The translations under genes were made by a program, and so were the position numbers. From assembly GCA_965204875.1 (NCBI GenBank), contig OZ242020.1, forward strand, positions 2,294,001 to 2,358,000: DNA of 64,000 nucleotides, given 5' to 3'. The stretch is from Aldehydirespirator sp965204875. GTDB taxonomy: Bacteria; Actinomycetota; Acidimicrobiia; Acidimicrobiales; Aldehydirespiratoraceae. The notes beneath the pieces are model-generated. The model had not been told where the DNA came from, did not search any database, and saw nothing but the letters and a program-made list of their open reading frames with translations. Position 1 is the first letter of the stretch. Every line of letters starts with the position of its first letter. Below, one piece after another: positions 1 through 7,365 of this stretch.

Positions 1-60
1 CCGGCCTTCGACAAGGCGCCCAAGGAGGGGCGCCCGGCGGGCCGGCGACGATCCCAGTGA
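1..60 (+). CDS. 3' end of an unidentified gene upstream of pnp
   Basis: Frame 1 is open from the window edge to a TGA at 58-60 and encodes a basic, Arg/Lys-rich tail ending in GRRRSQ. It directly precedes the pnp leader. In most bacteria the gene before pnp is rpsO, but the visible tail does not look like the end of ribosomal protein S15. The identity cannot be settled from 19 residues, and the frame could be non-coding. Confidence 0.3.
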   Translation, partial: PAFDKAPKEGRPAGRRRSQ

Positions 61-72
61 CAATCAACATTC

Positions 73-163
73 GGTACGACCGCTCCGGTGCCAGTCGTAT
101 CGGCCTCATCCCGCCGCAGCCGGGGTTGGACCGATACGACTGGGAAGCTGGCGGGGTCGTACC
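73..163 (+). promoter_or_regulatory. Long two-tier hairpin in the pnp leader
   Basis: Two nested perfect inverted repeats lie in the 140 bases before the pnp start. The outer arms are 73-81 and 155-163 (9 bp). The inner arms are 91-103 and 131-143 (13 bp). In Escherichia coli a long pnp leader stem is cut by RNase III and then degraded by PNPase itself, giving autoregulation. The same role here is an inference from position and shape. There is no T-run, so a terminator is less likely. Confidence 0.6.
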
Positions 164-203
164 CCAGATCGGGCCCCGACCGGGGTCCGCAAGGAGTAGA
201 TCC

Positions 204-2768
204 ATGGCTGAAGCCATATCCGTCACCGGCGCGTTCACGCGCGCCGAAGGCAAGGACGCCACCTTCGAGACGGGCCTGCTGGCCCCGCTCGCCGGTGGCG
301 CCGTCACCGCCCGCATGGGCGACACCGTGGTGCTCGTGACCGCCACAGGCGCCAAGTCTCCCCGCGAGGGCGCCGACTTCTTCCCGCTGACCGTCGACGT
401 CGAGGAGCGGATGTACGCGGCCGGGCGCATTCCCGGGTCGTTCTTCAGGCGCGAGGCCCGCGCCGGCGAGCAGGCCATCCTTACCTGCCGGCTGATCGAC
501 CGCCCCCTGCGGCCCAGCTTCCCCGACGGCTTCCGCAACGAGGTGCACGTCGTGGCGACCGTGCTCGGCGCCGACCAGTCCAACCCCTACGACATCGCCG
601 CGCTCAACGCCGCCTCGCTGGCGCTGAGCATCTCGCCGATCCCCTTCGACGGGCCCATCGGCGCGGTGCGGCTGGGCTGGTCCTCCAGCGGCGAGTGGGT
701 GCCGTTCCCCAGCTACGACGAGGGCGCCGACTCGGCGTTCGAGATGGTCGTCGCGGGCCGTGCGGCGGGCGACGACATCGCCGTGATGATGGTCGAGGCC
801 GGGGGCACTGCCGCCACCTGGGACCTGTACGCCGGCGGCCTGCCGAAGGTGGACGAGGACGTGCTGGCCATCGGCCTCGAAGCCTCCAAGACCTGGATCT
901 CCGAGATGATCGCACTGCAGCAGCAGCTGATCGACGCGGTCGGCCCGGTGGACAAGATGCAGCCGCCGCTGGCCGTGGAACACTCCTCCGAGGTGCTCGC
1001 AGCGGTGCGGGAGGCGGCGGAGCAGCGCATAGCCGAGGTGCAGTCGATCGCTGACAAGGCACAGCGCCAAGAGGCCGAGGCCACCCTCGCCGAGCAGGTC
1101 TCGGCGGAGATGCAGGAGCGTTTCGGCGACAGCGACCCCACGATCGCCAAGCAGGCCAAGAGCGCCGTTCGGGCCATCACCAAGGAGGTGGTGCGCTCCC
1201 GGATCGTCACCGAGGGAGTCCGCATCGACGGCCGGGCCACCAACCAGCTGCGCCCGCTGATGAGCCGGGTCGGGGTGGTTCCCACCGCCCACGGATCGGG
1301 GCTGTTCCAGCGGGGCGAGACGCAGGTGCTCAACTTCACGACCCTGGGCATAGGCCGCAGCGACATGATGATCGACGACCTGTCGCCCACGGACAAGAAG
1401 CGCTACTTCCACCACTACAACTTCCCGCCGTTCAGCACGGGGGAGACCGGCTTCATGCGGGGCCCGAAGCGGCGCGAGATCGGCCACGGCGCCCTCGCCG
1501 AGCGTGCCGTGTTCCCGGTGGTGCCCGGATTCGAGGAGTGGCCCTACACGATCCGCACCGTCTCGGAAGTGATGGCCTCCAACGGCTCGAGCTCGATGGC
1601 CTCGGTGTGCGGCTCGACGCTGTCGCTGATGGACGCGGGCGTGCCCATCAAGGCGCCCGTCGCTGGGGTCGCCATGGGCCTGATCCACGCCGATGGCGCC
1701 TACGTGACCCTCACCGACATCCTCGGCGCCGAGGACGCCTTCGGCGACATGGACTTCAAGGTGGCCGGCACCACCGATTTCATCACGGCACTGCAGCTCG
1801 ACACCAAGATCGCCGGCATCCCGGCCTCGGTGCTCGGCGACGCACTGCGGCAGGCCCGCGAGGCCCGGCTCGACATCCTCGACGTGATGGCCGAGACGAT
1901 CGTGGAGCCGAGGCCCGAGGTGCGCGACACCGCCCCGAAGATCGCCTCCTTCGAGATTCCCATCGACAAGATCGGCGAGGTGATCGGCCCCAAGGGCAAG
2001 GTGATCAACGCCATCCAGGCCGAGACCGGCGCTGAGATCAGCGTGGACGACGACGGCTCGGTGGGTCTAGTGGCGATCGCCTCCACCGACCGCGGCGCCG
2101 TGGCCGAGGCCGAGCGCCAGATCAAGCTGATCCTGGACCCGCCGACGGCCGAGGTCGGCGCCACCTACACGGGCCGGGTCGTCAACATCACGAAGTTCGG
2201 CGCCTTCGTGAACATCCTGCCGGGCCGCGACGGCCTCGTGCACATCTCCAAGCTCGGCTCCGGTCGGCGCATCGACCGTGTCGAGGACGTGGTCGAGCTT
2301 GGTGAGGAGATCGAGGTGGTGGTCGATGACGTCGACCCGAACGGCAAGATCTCGCTGCTTCCCAAGCGCGACGACGAGGAGCAGGCACAGTTCGAGGCGG
2401 CCCGCGGCCGTCGCGGCGGCGCCGACGGCGGTCGCGGCGACCGCTCGGGCGAGCATCGCAGGGATCGGGATCGGGACTTCGCCGAGCGCGGACGGCGGCC
2501 CGGAGACCGTGAGCGCAGGAGCCGCGACTCTTCGGACCGCGACCGCAACGGAGGCGACCGCGGCCGTGAGCGCGGCGGGCGGGGGCCGGGGCGCGGCGAG
2601 CGGCGCTCCGGCGGCTCCGAGCGCGACCGGCGCGATGCGGCGCCGAGGCCGCGTGCCGTGTCGTTCGAGGACTCCTTCGACTCGGAGCTGGAGAGGGACT
2701 ACGGCGATCTCGGGCCCGATCCCCGGGGCCGCAGGAGCAGGCGCCGCGACGGCCGGGGTTCCGTCTAG
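204..2768 (+). CDS. pnp: Polyribonucleotide nucleotidyltransferase (PNPase)
   Basis: PNPase degrades RNA 3'-5' by phosphorolysis and acts as a trimer in RNA turnover. The ATG at 204 is chosen because AAGGAG lies at 191-196, and the protein then begins MAEAISVTGAF; the frame stays open back to a GTG at 57, but that stretch overlaps the leader hairpin. The 854-residue protein has two RNase PH-like domains (roughly residues 10-140 and 330-560, with the FFRREAR and FSTGETGF motifs), a KH domain (IGPKGKVI) and an S1 domain (GAFVNILPGRDGLVHIS). After the S1 domain comes a tail of about 120 residues very rich in Arg, Gly, Asp and Ser, unusual for PNPase and probably disordered. Confidence 0.97.
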   Translation: MAEAISVTGAFTRAEGKDATFETGLLAPLAGGAVTARMGDTVVLVTATGAKSPREGADFFPLTVDVEERMYAAGRIPGSFFRREARAGEQAILTCRLIDRPLRPSFPDGFRNEVHVVATVLGADQSNPYDIAALNAASLALSISPIPFDGPIGAVRLGWSSSGEWVPFPSYDEGADSAFEMVVAGRAAGDDIAVMMVEAGGTAATWDLYAGGLPKVDEDVLAIGLEASKTWISEMIALQQQLIDAVGPVDKMQPPLAVEHSSEVLAAVREAAEQRIAEVQSIADKAQRQEAEATLAEQVSAEMQERFGDSDPTIAKQAKSAVRAITKEVVRSRIVTEGVRIDGRATNQLRPLMSRVGVVPTAHGSGLFQRGETQVLNFTTLGIGRSDMMIDDLSPTDKKRYFHHYNFPPFSTGETGFMRGPKRREIGHGALAERAVFPVVPGFEEWPYTIRTVSEVMASNGSSSMASVCGSTLSLMDAGVPIKAPVAGVAMGLIHADGAYVTLTDILGAEDAFGDMDFKVAGTTDFITALQLDTKIAGIPASVLGDALRQAREARLDILDVMAETIVEPRPEVRDTAPKIASFEIPIDKIGEVIGPKGKVINAIQAETGAEISVDDDGSVGLVAIASTDRGAVAEAERQIKLILDPPTAEVGATYTGRVVNITKFGAFVNILPGRDGLVHISKLGSGRRIDRVEDVVELGEEIEVVVDDVDPNGKISLLPKRDDEEQAQFEAARGRRGGADGGRGDRSGEHRRDRDRDFAERGRRPGDRERRSRDSSDRDRNGGDRGRERGGRGPGRGERRSGGSERDRRDAAPRPRAVSFEDSFDSELERDYGDLGPDPRGRRSRRRDGRGSV

Positions 2769-2781
2769 CGTCGCACCGCGG

Positions 2782-2834
2782 CGGATCGATGGTGGTATCG
2801 GATCGATGGCTGTCCCCGGATCGATGGCCGTCCC
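2782..2834 (+). repeat. Three tandem ~18-bp repeats after pnp
   Basis: The unit CGGATCGATGGCYGTCCC is repeated at 2799-2816 and 2817-2834, with a diverged first copy at 2782-2798. The second and third copies each supply an ATG, and reading from 2806 gives the in-frame repeat MAVPGS-MAVPGS. Confidence 0.8.
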
Positions 2835-2944
2835 CGGGTCGAGGCTGCCGTGAACGAGCCGCAGGGCACTCGGCCGTGGTGAGGGTCGGGGTCGCCCGTG
2901 CAGAGCAACGCCACGAACGCGATCAGGACCCTCGGCCGTGGTGA
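2806..2944 (+). other. Chain of three overlapping mini-ORFs leading into dapB
   Basis: Three very short ORFs fill most of the pnp-dapB gap and are linked by 4-base GTGA overlaps. They are 2806-2853 (MAVPGSMAVPGSRLP), 2850-2882 (MNEPQGTRPW) and 2879-2944 (21 codons, beginning MRVGVA). The last stop, TGA at 2942-2944, overlaps the dapB start GTG at 2941. The third ORF begins with the same residues as DapB because its 5' end is a 25-bp exact copy of the dapB start. Translation is unproven; the arrangement would allow termination-reinitiation coupling. Confidence 0.45.
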
Positions 2945-2955
2945 GGGTCGGGGTC
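2869..2955 (+). repeat. 25-bp exact direct repeat at the dapB start
   Basis: Positions 2869-2893 and 2931-2955 are identical over 25 bases. Both contain GTGGTGAGGGTCGGGGTC, which in the second copy encodes the start of DapB (VRVGV). The offset of 62 bp is not a multiple of three, so the first copy is in another frame. Confidence 0.9.
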
Positions 2956-3669
2956 TGCGGCGCCACCGGGCGCATGGGTGTCGAGGCTTGCCGCGCCGTT
3001 GAGGCCGATCCCGAGCTCGAGTTGGTGGCCGCGATCGGCTCGAGCGGCTCGGTCGGGGTCTTCGAGCAGGCCGGCGCGCAGGTGGTGGTCGATTTCACGG
3101 TCGCGGCCGCCGCGAGGGCGAACCTGCCCGTGCTGGCCGCCGCCGGGATCCACGCGGTGGTCGGCACTTCGGGGCTCGACGCCGCGGACATCGCGGGACT
3201 CAGGCGAGCGTTCGTGCGCAGCCGCTGCGTCCATGCGCCGAGCTTCGCCGTCGGTGCGGTGCTGATGATGCACTTCGCGGCCCTCGCGGCGCCGTTCTTC
3301 GACAGCGCCGAGGTGATCGAGCTGCATCATGCACGCAAGGTCGACGCGCCCTCGGGCACCGCCGTCGCCACGGCAGAGGCAATGGCTGCGGCGTCGAGCG
3401 AGTGGCTGCCCGACCCCACCGAGAGTGAGAGCCTCCCCGGGGCCCGGGGAGCGGCCGGGCCGGGCGGTATCCGGGTTCACTCGGTGCGCATCAAGGGTCT
3501 CGTGGCGCATCAGGAGGTGCTCCTGGGGGGCACCGGCGAGACGTTGACCATCCGCCATGACACGATCGACCGTTCCTCTTTCATGCCCGGAATGCTGCTG
3601 GCGACGAAGCGGGTCGTGTCCATGCCGCCCGGCGTGACCGAGGGCCTCGAGGAGATCCTGGGCCTCTGA
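2941..3669 (+). CDS. dapB: 4-hydroxy-tetrahydrodipicolinate reductase
   Basis: DapB reduces the DapA product with NAD(P)H in lysine and diaminopimelate synthesis, in the cytoplasm. The nucleotide-binding GATGRMG motif sits at the N-terminus, and the substrate-binding and catalytic stretch HHARKVDAPSGTA is intact. Length (242 residues) is normal. Two adjacent GTG codons occur at 2938 and 2941; 2941 is preferred because it overlaps the stop of the preceding mini-ORF (GTGA). A perfect hairpin follows the stop. The window also holds dapA, dapC, dapD, dapE and dapF. Confidence 0.95.
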   Translation: MRVGVCGATGRMGVEACRAVEADPELELVAAIGSSGSVGVFEQAGAQVVVDFTVAAAARANLPVLAAAGIHAVVGTSGLDAADIAGLRRAFVRSRCVHAPSFAVGAVLMMHFAALAAPFFDSAEVIELHHARKVDAPSGTAVATAEAMAAASSEWLPDPTESESLPGARGAAGPGGIRVHSVRIKGLVAHQEVLLGGTGETLTIRHDTIDRSSFMPGMLLATKRVVSMPPGVTEGLEEILGL

Positions 3670-3678
3670 ACGCCTGCT

Positions 3679-3709
3679 AGCCGAGCGGCGCGGTCGGTGC
3701 CGCTCGGCT
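3679..3709 (+). terminator. Hairpin after dapB
   Basis: An 11-bp perfect inverted repeat, AGCCGAGCGGC at 3679-3689 and its complement at 3699-3709, encloses a 9-base loop ten bases after the dapB stop. There is no T-run, as is common in high-GC actinobacteria, so termination efficiency is uncertain. Confidence 0.6.
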
Positions 3710-3840
3710 GTGACGCATCGCGTGGATGTCAGTCGGTGTCCGGTGCTGCCGGTGCGAAGCACGGGCGCATCCGGGAGGTGATGTCGGCGGCCGGCGGCGC
3801 GCGCCGCGGCTGCTGCGCGAGCCGAGCCTAGATTGCCGCG

Positions 3841-4608
3841 GTGCGCAGGCTGGCCTCGCCCCGATGGATCGCCTCGCACCTGTTCGTGCTGGCGATGGTC
3901 GTGTTGATGGCGAACCTGGGCCTCTGGCAGCTGCGCCGCCTCGACGAGCGCCGCACGACCAACGAGGCGACCGCTGCCGCCATGGCGAGTCGGCCGCTCC
4001 GGGTCGAACGGCACCTCGACGCGGCGCGTCGGCCCCGGGACCACACGGCCGTCACCGCCACGGGAACCTACCTCAGAGGGCACGAGGTGCTGATCGCCAA
4101 CCGCAGCAGCGGCGGGCTGCCGGGATCGTGGCTCGCCACGCCGCTGGAACTCGAGGACGGCCGTGTCGTGGCCGTCGTGCGCGGCTGGGTCTCGCGCCGC
4201 ATCCTGGCCGGATCCGATGCCGGCTCGGGTGCCGCCGCCGAGGCTGCCGCCCCTCCCGCAGGGACGGTGACGGTGGGCGGGCTGCTGTTCGGCAGCGTCG
4301 AGGGAGGGCGGATCGGGGTCACGGATCCCGGCGAGACGCCGGAGATATCCCGGATGGACACCGGCAGCTTCGCCGAAGCGTCGGGAGTCGCCGTCGAGCA
4401 CGTCTGGATCAGATTGCGGCAGCAGTCGCCGCCACAGCCGCAAGCCCTGCCTGTGCCGGTGCCCGATCCCGATCTGAGCGCGGGGCCGCACCTCTCGTAC
4501 GCGTTCCAGTGGTTCTTCTTCTCGGCATCCACGGTCGTGGTGTACGCGCTGATCCTCCGCCGGATCACGTCGCGGCGCACCGGGCCCGACCCGCCCGCCG
4601 ACGCCTGA
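3841..4608 (+). CDS. SURF1 family cytochrome oxidase biogenesis protein
   Basis: SURF1 proteins help assemble haem-copper cytochrome c oxidase in the membrane. The 255-residue protein has the family layout: an N-terminal membrane helix (WIASHLFVLAMVVLMANLG) followed by the WQLRRLDERR motif, a soluble extracytoplasmic domain with the VRGWV motif near residue 115, and a second membrane helix near the C-terminus (WFFFSASTVVVYALI) with a basic tail. The start is GTG at 3841. The approximately 170-bp gap after dapB contains a hairpin, so the gene probably has its own promoter. Confidence 0.9.
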   Translation: MRRLASPRWIASHLFVLAMVVLMANLGLWQLRRLDERRTTNEATAAAMASRPLRVERHLDAARRPRDHTAVTATGTYLRGHEVLIANRSSGGLPGSWLATPLELEDGRVVAVVRGWVSRRILAGSDAGSGAAAEAAAPPAGTVTVGGLLFGSVEGGRIGVTDPGETPEISRMDTGSFAEASGVAVEHVWIRLRQQSPPQPQALPVPVPDPDLSAGPHLSYAFQWFFFSASTVVVYALILRRITSRRTGPDPPADA

Positions 4609-4684
4609 GGCCGGGTTGCCCGAGGCAGCCACCCACCCAAGGCACTGCGAGCGCCCGATCCGCAGGGCGGTTGGCGAGCGGGGC

Positions 4685-4814
4685 ACCAGAAACTGTAAGC
4701 AAGTGCCCTTTTCTTGCCCACGCTTATACTTTCGAGCCACTTTCGCGCCAGAAACTGTAAGCAGCTCGCCATTTCTCGCCCGCGCTTATACTTTCGCGCC
4801 AGAAACTACAAGCA
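4685..4814 (+). promoter_or_regulatory. AT-rich array of repeated dyads before the AlbA_2-type gene
   Basis: CCAGAAACTGTAAGCA occurs at 4686-4701 and 4748-4763, and CCAGAAACTACAAGCA at 4799-4814. Between them CGCTTATACTTTCG occurs at 4721-4734 and 4783-4796. GCTTATACTTTC read on the other strand is GAAAGTATAAGC, close to GAAACTGTAAGC, so each unit is an imperfect dyad with about 20 bases between its arms. The array is AT-rich against its surroundings and ends 15 bases before the next start codon, which fits operator sites for a DNA-binding regulator. The regulator is not identified; autoregulation by the downstream winged-helix protein is an inference. Confidence 0.6.
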
Positions 4815-4829
4815 GCATACGGGAGTGAC

Positions 4830-5201
4830 GTGTCCTTTCAGATTTTGGGGCCGGATCCACTGGAGCAGCAAATTGCTCGGATGTTGGAGCGCTTGGATGA
4901 GGGGCAGCTACCGGCGCAGATCGAGACCGCCCAGGTCGATGTCAAGGAGGAGTCCGGACGCCACAGGGGCCGCATCAGGTGGCGCGTCGGGGACAACTGT
5001 GTGGAGGTCGATGCTGCGACATGGCACTCCGGGCGGCTGCACCGCAGCGGATTCGACTGGTCGGCGCAGCCCTCGGGTCACACGCTCGAGAATGTTCGAC
5101 TCCAAGCTGTGGAAGTGGCGCGCCGCTATCTGCGCCAGCGCGGCGACGCTTCCGCTGTTGAGATGGCAGAGGTCTCTCCGTTCGACCTGATTCACGCTTG
5201 A
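4830..5201 (+). pseudogene. N-terminal fragment of an AlbA_2 (Schlafen-like) ATP-binding protein
   Basis: The fragment starts like members of the bacterial AlbA_2/COG2865 family (LPAQIETAQVDVKEESGRHRG) and then jumps to the part of the family just before the HATPase-like region (RIRWRVGDNC, GFDWSAQPSGHT, EVARRYLRQRGD). The intervening AlbA_2 core, normally about 100 residues with the metal/nucleic-acid binding fold, appears to be missing. The frame ends at TGA 5199-5201, exactly where the family sequence continues in another frame. It therefore looks like one gene broken by an internal deletion and a frameshift. The missing-core claim rests on memory of the family and needs an alignment. Confidence 0.65.
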
Positions 5202-6313
5202 ACCTGGTTGACGGCGAAGGTCGCCTCACGAATGCCGGCGGCCTCCTCTTCGTCGCCACCCCCGACATCGGCATCGACTACGTACGCCGCGAGGTGCCCG
5301 GCGGCGACAGCCGCATCCGCATCCGCGGCTCCGGCTCGTTGTTGGAGCAGCTGTATGAGACAGAGCGTGCATGCGAGTCTGCCAATCCCACCTTTCACGT
5401 TGCTCACGGGTTGGCCCACGGTGAGATTCGAGTCATCCCGCCGAGGGCGCTTCGCGAGGCGATCGTGAACGGAGTGGTGCACCGCGACTGGTCGTCACCG
5501 CAGCCCACGACGGTGGAGCACGCGGCTGCGACGCTGACCGTCACGTCTCCGGGAGGCTTCATCGGTGGGATCAACCCGTCGAACATCATCACCCATCCAG
5601 CTGTGCCGCGACATCGGAGCCTCGCCGAGTCGGCTGCTTCGCTGGGCATTGCCGAACGCCAAGGCATCGGCGTAGCGAGGATGACGCGCGACATGCTGGC
5701 CATAGGCCGTCCTCGACCCCAGATATATGAGATAGACGGTCCCTATGTGAGGGTGGCCCTTCTGGGTGGCGAGCCGGACCTCGAGATGGTTCGCTTGGTC
5801 GCTGACATAACGCCTGCGGCGCTCGCCGCAGCGGTGGACACCCTGCTGCTCATTGATGAGTCATGCAAGCGCGGCTGGATCGACACTGAGACGGCGGCTC
5901 CCGCACTCCAACGCTCGGCAGCCGAGGTCGACGACGCCATCGCCCGGCTCTCGGATGCGAGACTAGGCGAGGAGCAAGACCGCCGGCGGCCCGCAGATCG
6001 GATCTCCGGAGTCATCTCTGAGGTGGCCGGCGTTCCGCATGTCGGGCAACCCGCCTATCGCCTCAGCGACGAGGCGCGACGCCGGATCGGCCATCGCTGT
6101 GCCCGACTCGGCTCACTCGCGGGCCAGACCGAGTTGATTCTCGACTGGGCGAGGGTCCGGGGACGGGTGTCGAGCACAGAGGCAGCCGACCTGATCGACG
6201 TCAGCGTCCCGACTGCAGGACGCCGGCTGGCCGCGCTCGCTGAGGAGGGAAGGCTCGCACCATCGCGGCCCAACACCGCAGGCCGCGGCTTCCACTACGT
6301 GCCGGCAGGCTGA
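5198..6313 (+). CDS. C-terminal part of AlbA_2-type ATP-binding transcriptional regulator (split gene)
   Basis: This 371-residue frame continues the broken gene above. It opens with NLVDGEGRLTNAGGLLFVATPD, has a GHKL/HATPase_c_4-like segment with REAIVNGVVHRDW and SPGGFIGGINPSN, and ends in a winged-helix domain (SSTEAADLIDVSVPTAGRRL). The family is known as predicted transcriptional regulators sharing a domain with Schlafen. The first possible start, TTG at 5198, overlaps the stop of the upstream fragment (TTGA), so either coupled translation of two pieces or a pseudogene is possible. The intact, well-conserved C-terminal part suggests recent breakage. Confidence 0.7.
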   Translation: MNLVDGEGRLTNAGGLLFVATPDIGIDYVRREVPGGDSRIRIRGSGSLLEQLYETERACESANPTFHVAHGLAHGEIRVIPPRALREAIVNGVVHRDWSSPQPTTVEHAAATLTVTSPGGFIGGINPSNIITHPAVPRHRSLAESAASLGIAERQGIGVARMTRDMLAIGRPRPQIYEIDGPYVRVALLGGEPDLEMVRLVADITPAALAAAVDTLLLIDESCKRGWIDTETAAPALQRSAAEVDDAIARLSDARLGEEQDRRRPADRISGVISEVAGVPHVGQPAYRLSDEARRRIGHRCARLGSLAGQTELILDWARVRGRVSSTEAADLIDVSVPTAGRRLAALAEEGRLAPSRPNTAGRGFHYVPAG

Positions 6314-6459
6314 TTGGGCATATCGCAGCGCGGGGTCATTCGCTGGCGGGATACTGCCATCAGTTTGAGCGCCGTCTGGGCTCGCCTGGAGTTCGGGTGG
6401 CTGGGCCGGCGACTGCGCCGCGCCCGCGCGGGTTGTTGGTGCGCCTAGGGTTGGGGGTG

Positions 6460-7347
6460 ATGGCGCGGTTCGGGCGGGTGTTGACGGCGATGGTGACACC
6501 GTTCACCGGCAGCGGCGATCTTGACCTCGACGGTGCTCAGCGGCTGGCGCGATGGCTGGTGTCGCGCGGCAACGAGGGACTGGTCGTGGCGGGCACCACG
6601 GGGGAGAGTCCGACGCTCACCCACGACCAGCAGGCCGACCTGGTGGCGGCCGTGGTCGATGCTGTGGACGTGCCGGTTGTGGCGGGCGCCGGCAGCAACG
6701 ACACGCGCGCCGCCATCGATCTCACCGAACGATGCACGGCGGCCGGAGCGTCCGGCATCCTGCACGTGGCCGGCTACTACAACCGGCCGTCGCAGGCCGG
6801 GCTGGACACCCATTTCCGCCACTGCGCCGAGGCGACGCACCTTCCTGTGATCCTCTACGACATCCCCGTTCGCACGGGCCGCAAGATCGCCGCGGAGACC
6901 ATGGCGCGCCTGGCGCATGAGGTGCCCAACATCGTCGCCGTCAAGGACGCGGCCGGCCGTCCCGACGAGACGGCGCGCCTGCTGCGGATGGCGCCCGCCG
7001 GCTTCGAGGCGTACTCCGGCGACGACTCGCTGACGCTGCCGCTGCTGGCCGTGGGCGCCGTGGGCACGATCGGCGTGGCCACGCACTGGGTGAGCGAGCA
7101 GGTGGTCGCCATGTTCGACGCCTTCGAGCAGGGGCGCCCGCGGCAGGCGGCGGCCATCAACCGTGCTCTGATCGACTCATACGACTTCGAGACGAGCGAC
7201 GCCGCCCCCAACCCGGTGCCGACCAAGTGCATCCTGCGATTGCTCGGAGTTCCGGCTGGGCCGTGCCGCCTGCCCATGGGCCCCGAGCCGGCCGGGCTCG
7301 AGGAGCGGGCCCGCGAGGTGCTGGCCGCCCTTGAGCAGCACCGTTGA
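6460..7347 (+). CDS. dapA: 4-hydroxy-tetrahydrodipicolinate synthase
   Basis: DapA condenses pyruvate with aspartate semialdehyde, the first committed step to lysine and diaminopimelate. The TIM-barrel protein of 295 residues has the GTTGESPTL motif, the catalytic tyrosine in GYYNRPSQ and ILYDIPVRTG, and the Schiff-base lysine in VAVKDAAG. The ATG at 6460 is chosen because the family starts at RFGRVLTAMVTPF; the frame runs open further upstream without similarity. The gene lies 18 bases before rnj, so the two are probably cotranscribed, a pairing seen in many actinobacteria. Confidence 0.96.
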   Translation: MARFGRVLTAMVTPFTGSGDLDLDGAQRLARWLVSRGNEGLVVAGTTGESPTLTHDQQADLVAAVVDAVDVPVVAGAGSNDTRAAIDLTERCTAAGASGILHVAGYYNRPSQAGLDTHFRHCAEATHLPVILYDIPVRTGRKIAAETMARLAHEVPNIVAVKDAAGRPDETARLLRMAPAGFEAYSGDDSLTLPLLAVGAVGTIGVATHWVSEQVVAMFDAFEQGRPRQAAAINRALIDSYDFETSDAAPNPVPTKCILRLLGVPAGPCRLPMGPEPAGLEERAREVLAALEQHR

Positions 7348-7365
7348 CGGGCCGTTGCGGGTGAC

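Noticed and set aside
2769..2940. Lysine riboswitch before dapB
   Set aside because: The gap is explained by repeats and mini-ORFs, and no L-box-like core is seen.
2923..4740. 605-codon minus-strand frame across dapB and the SURF1 gene
   Set aside because: Shadow of two recognised genes, with no conserved motifs.
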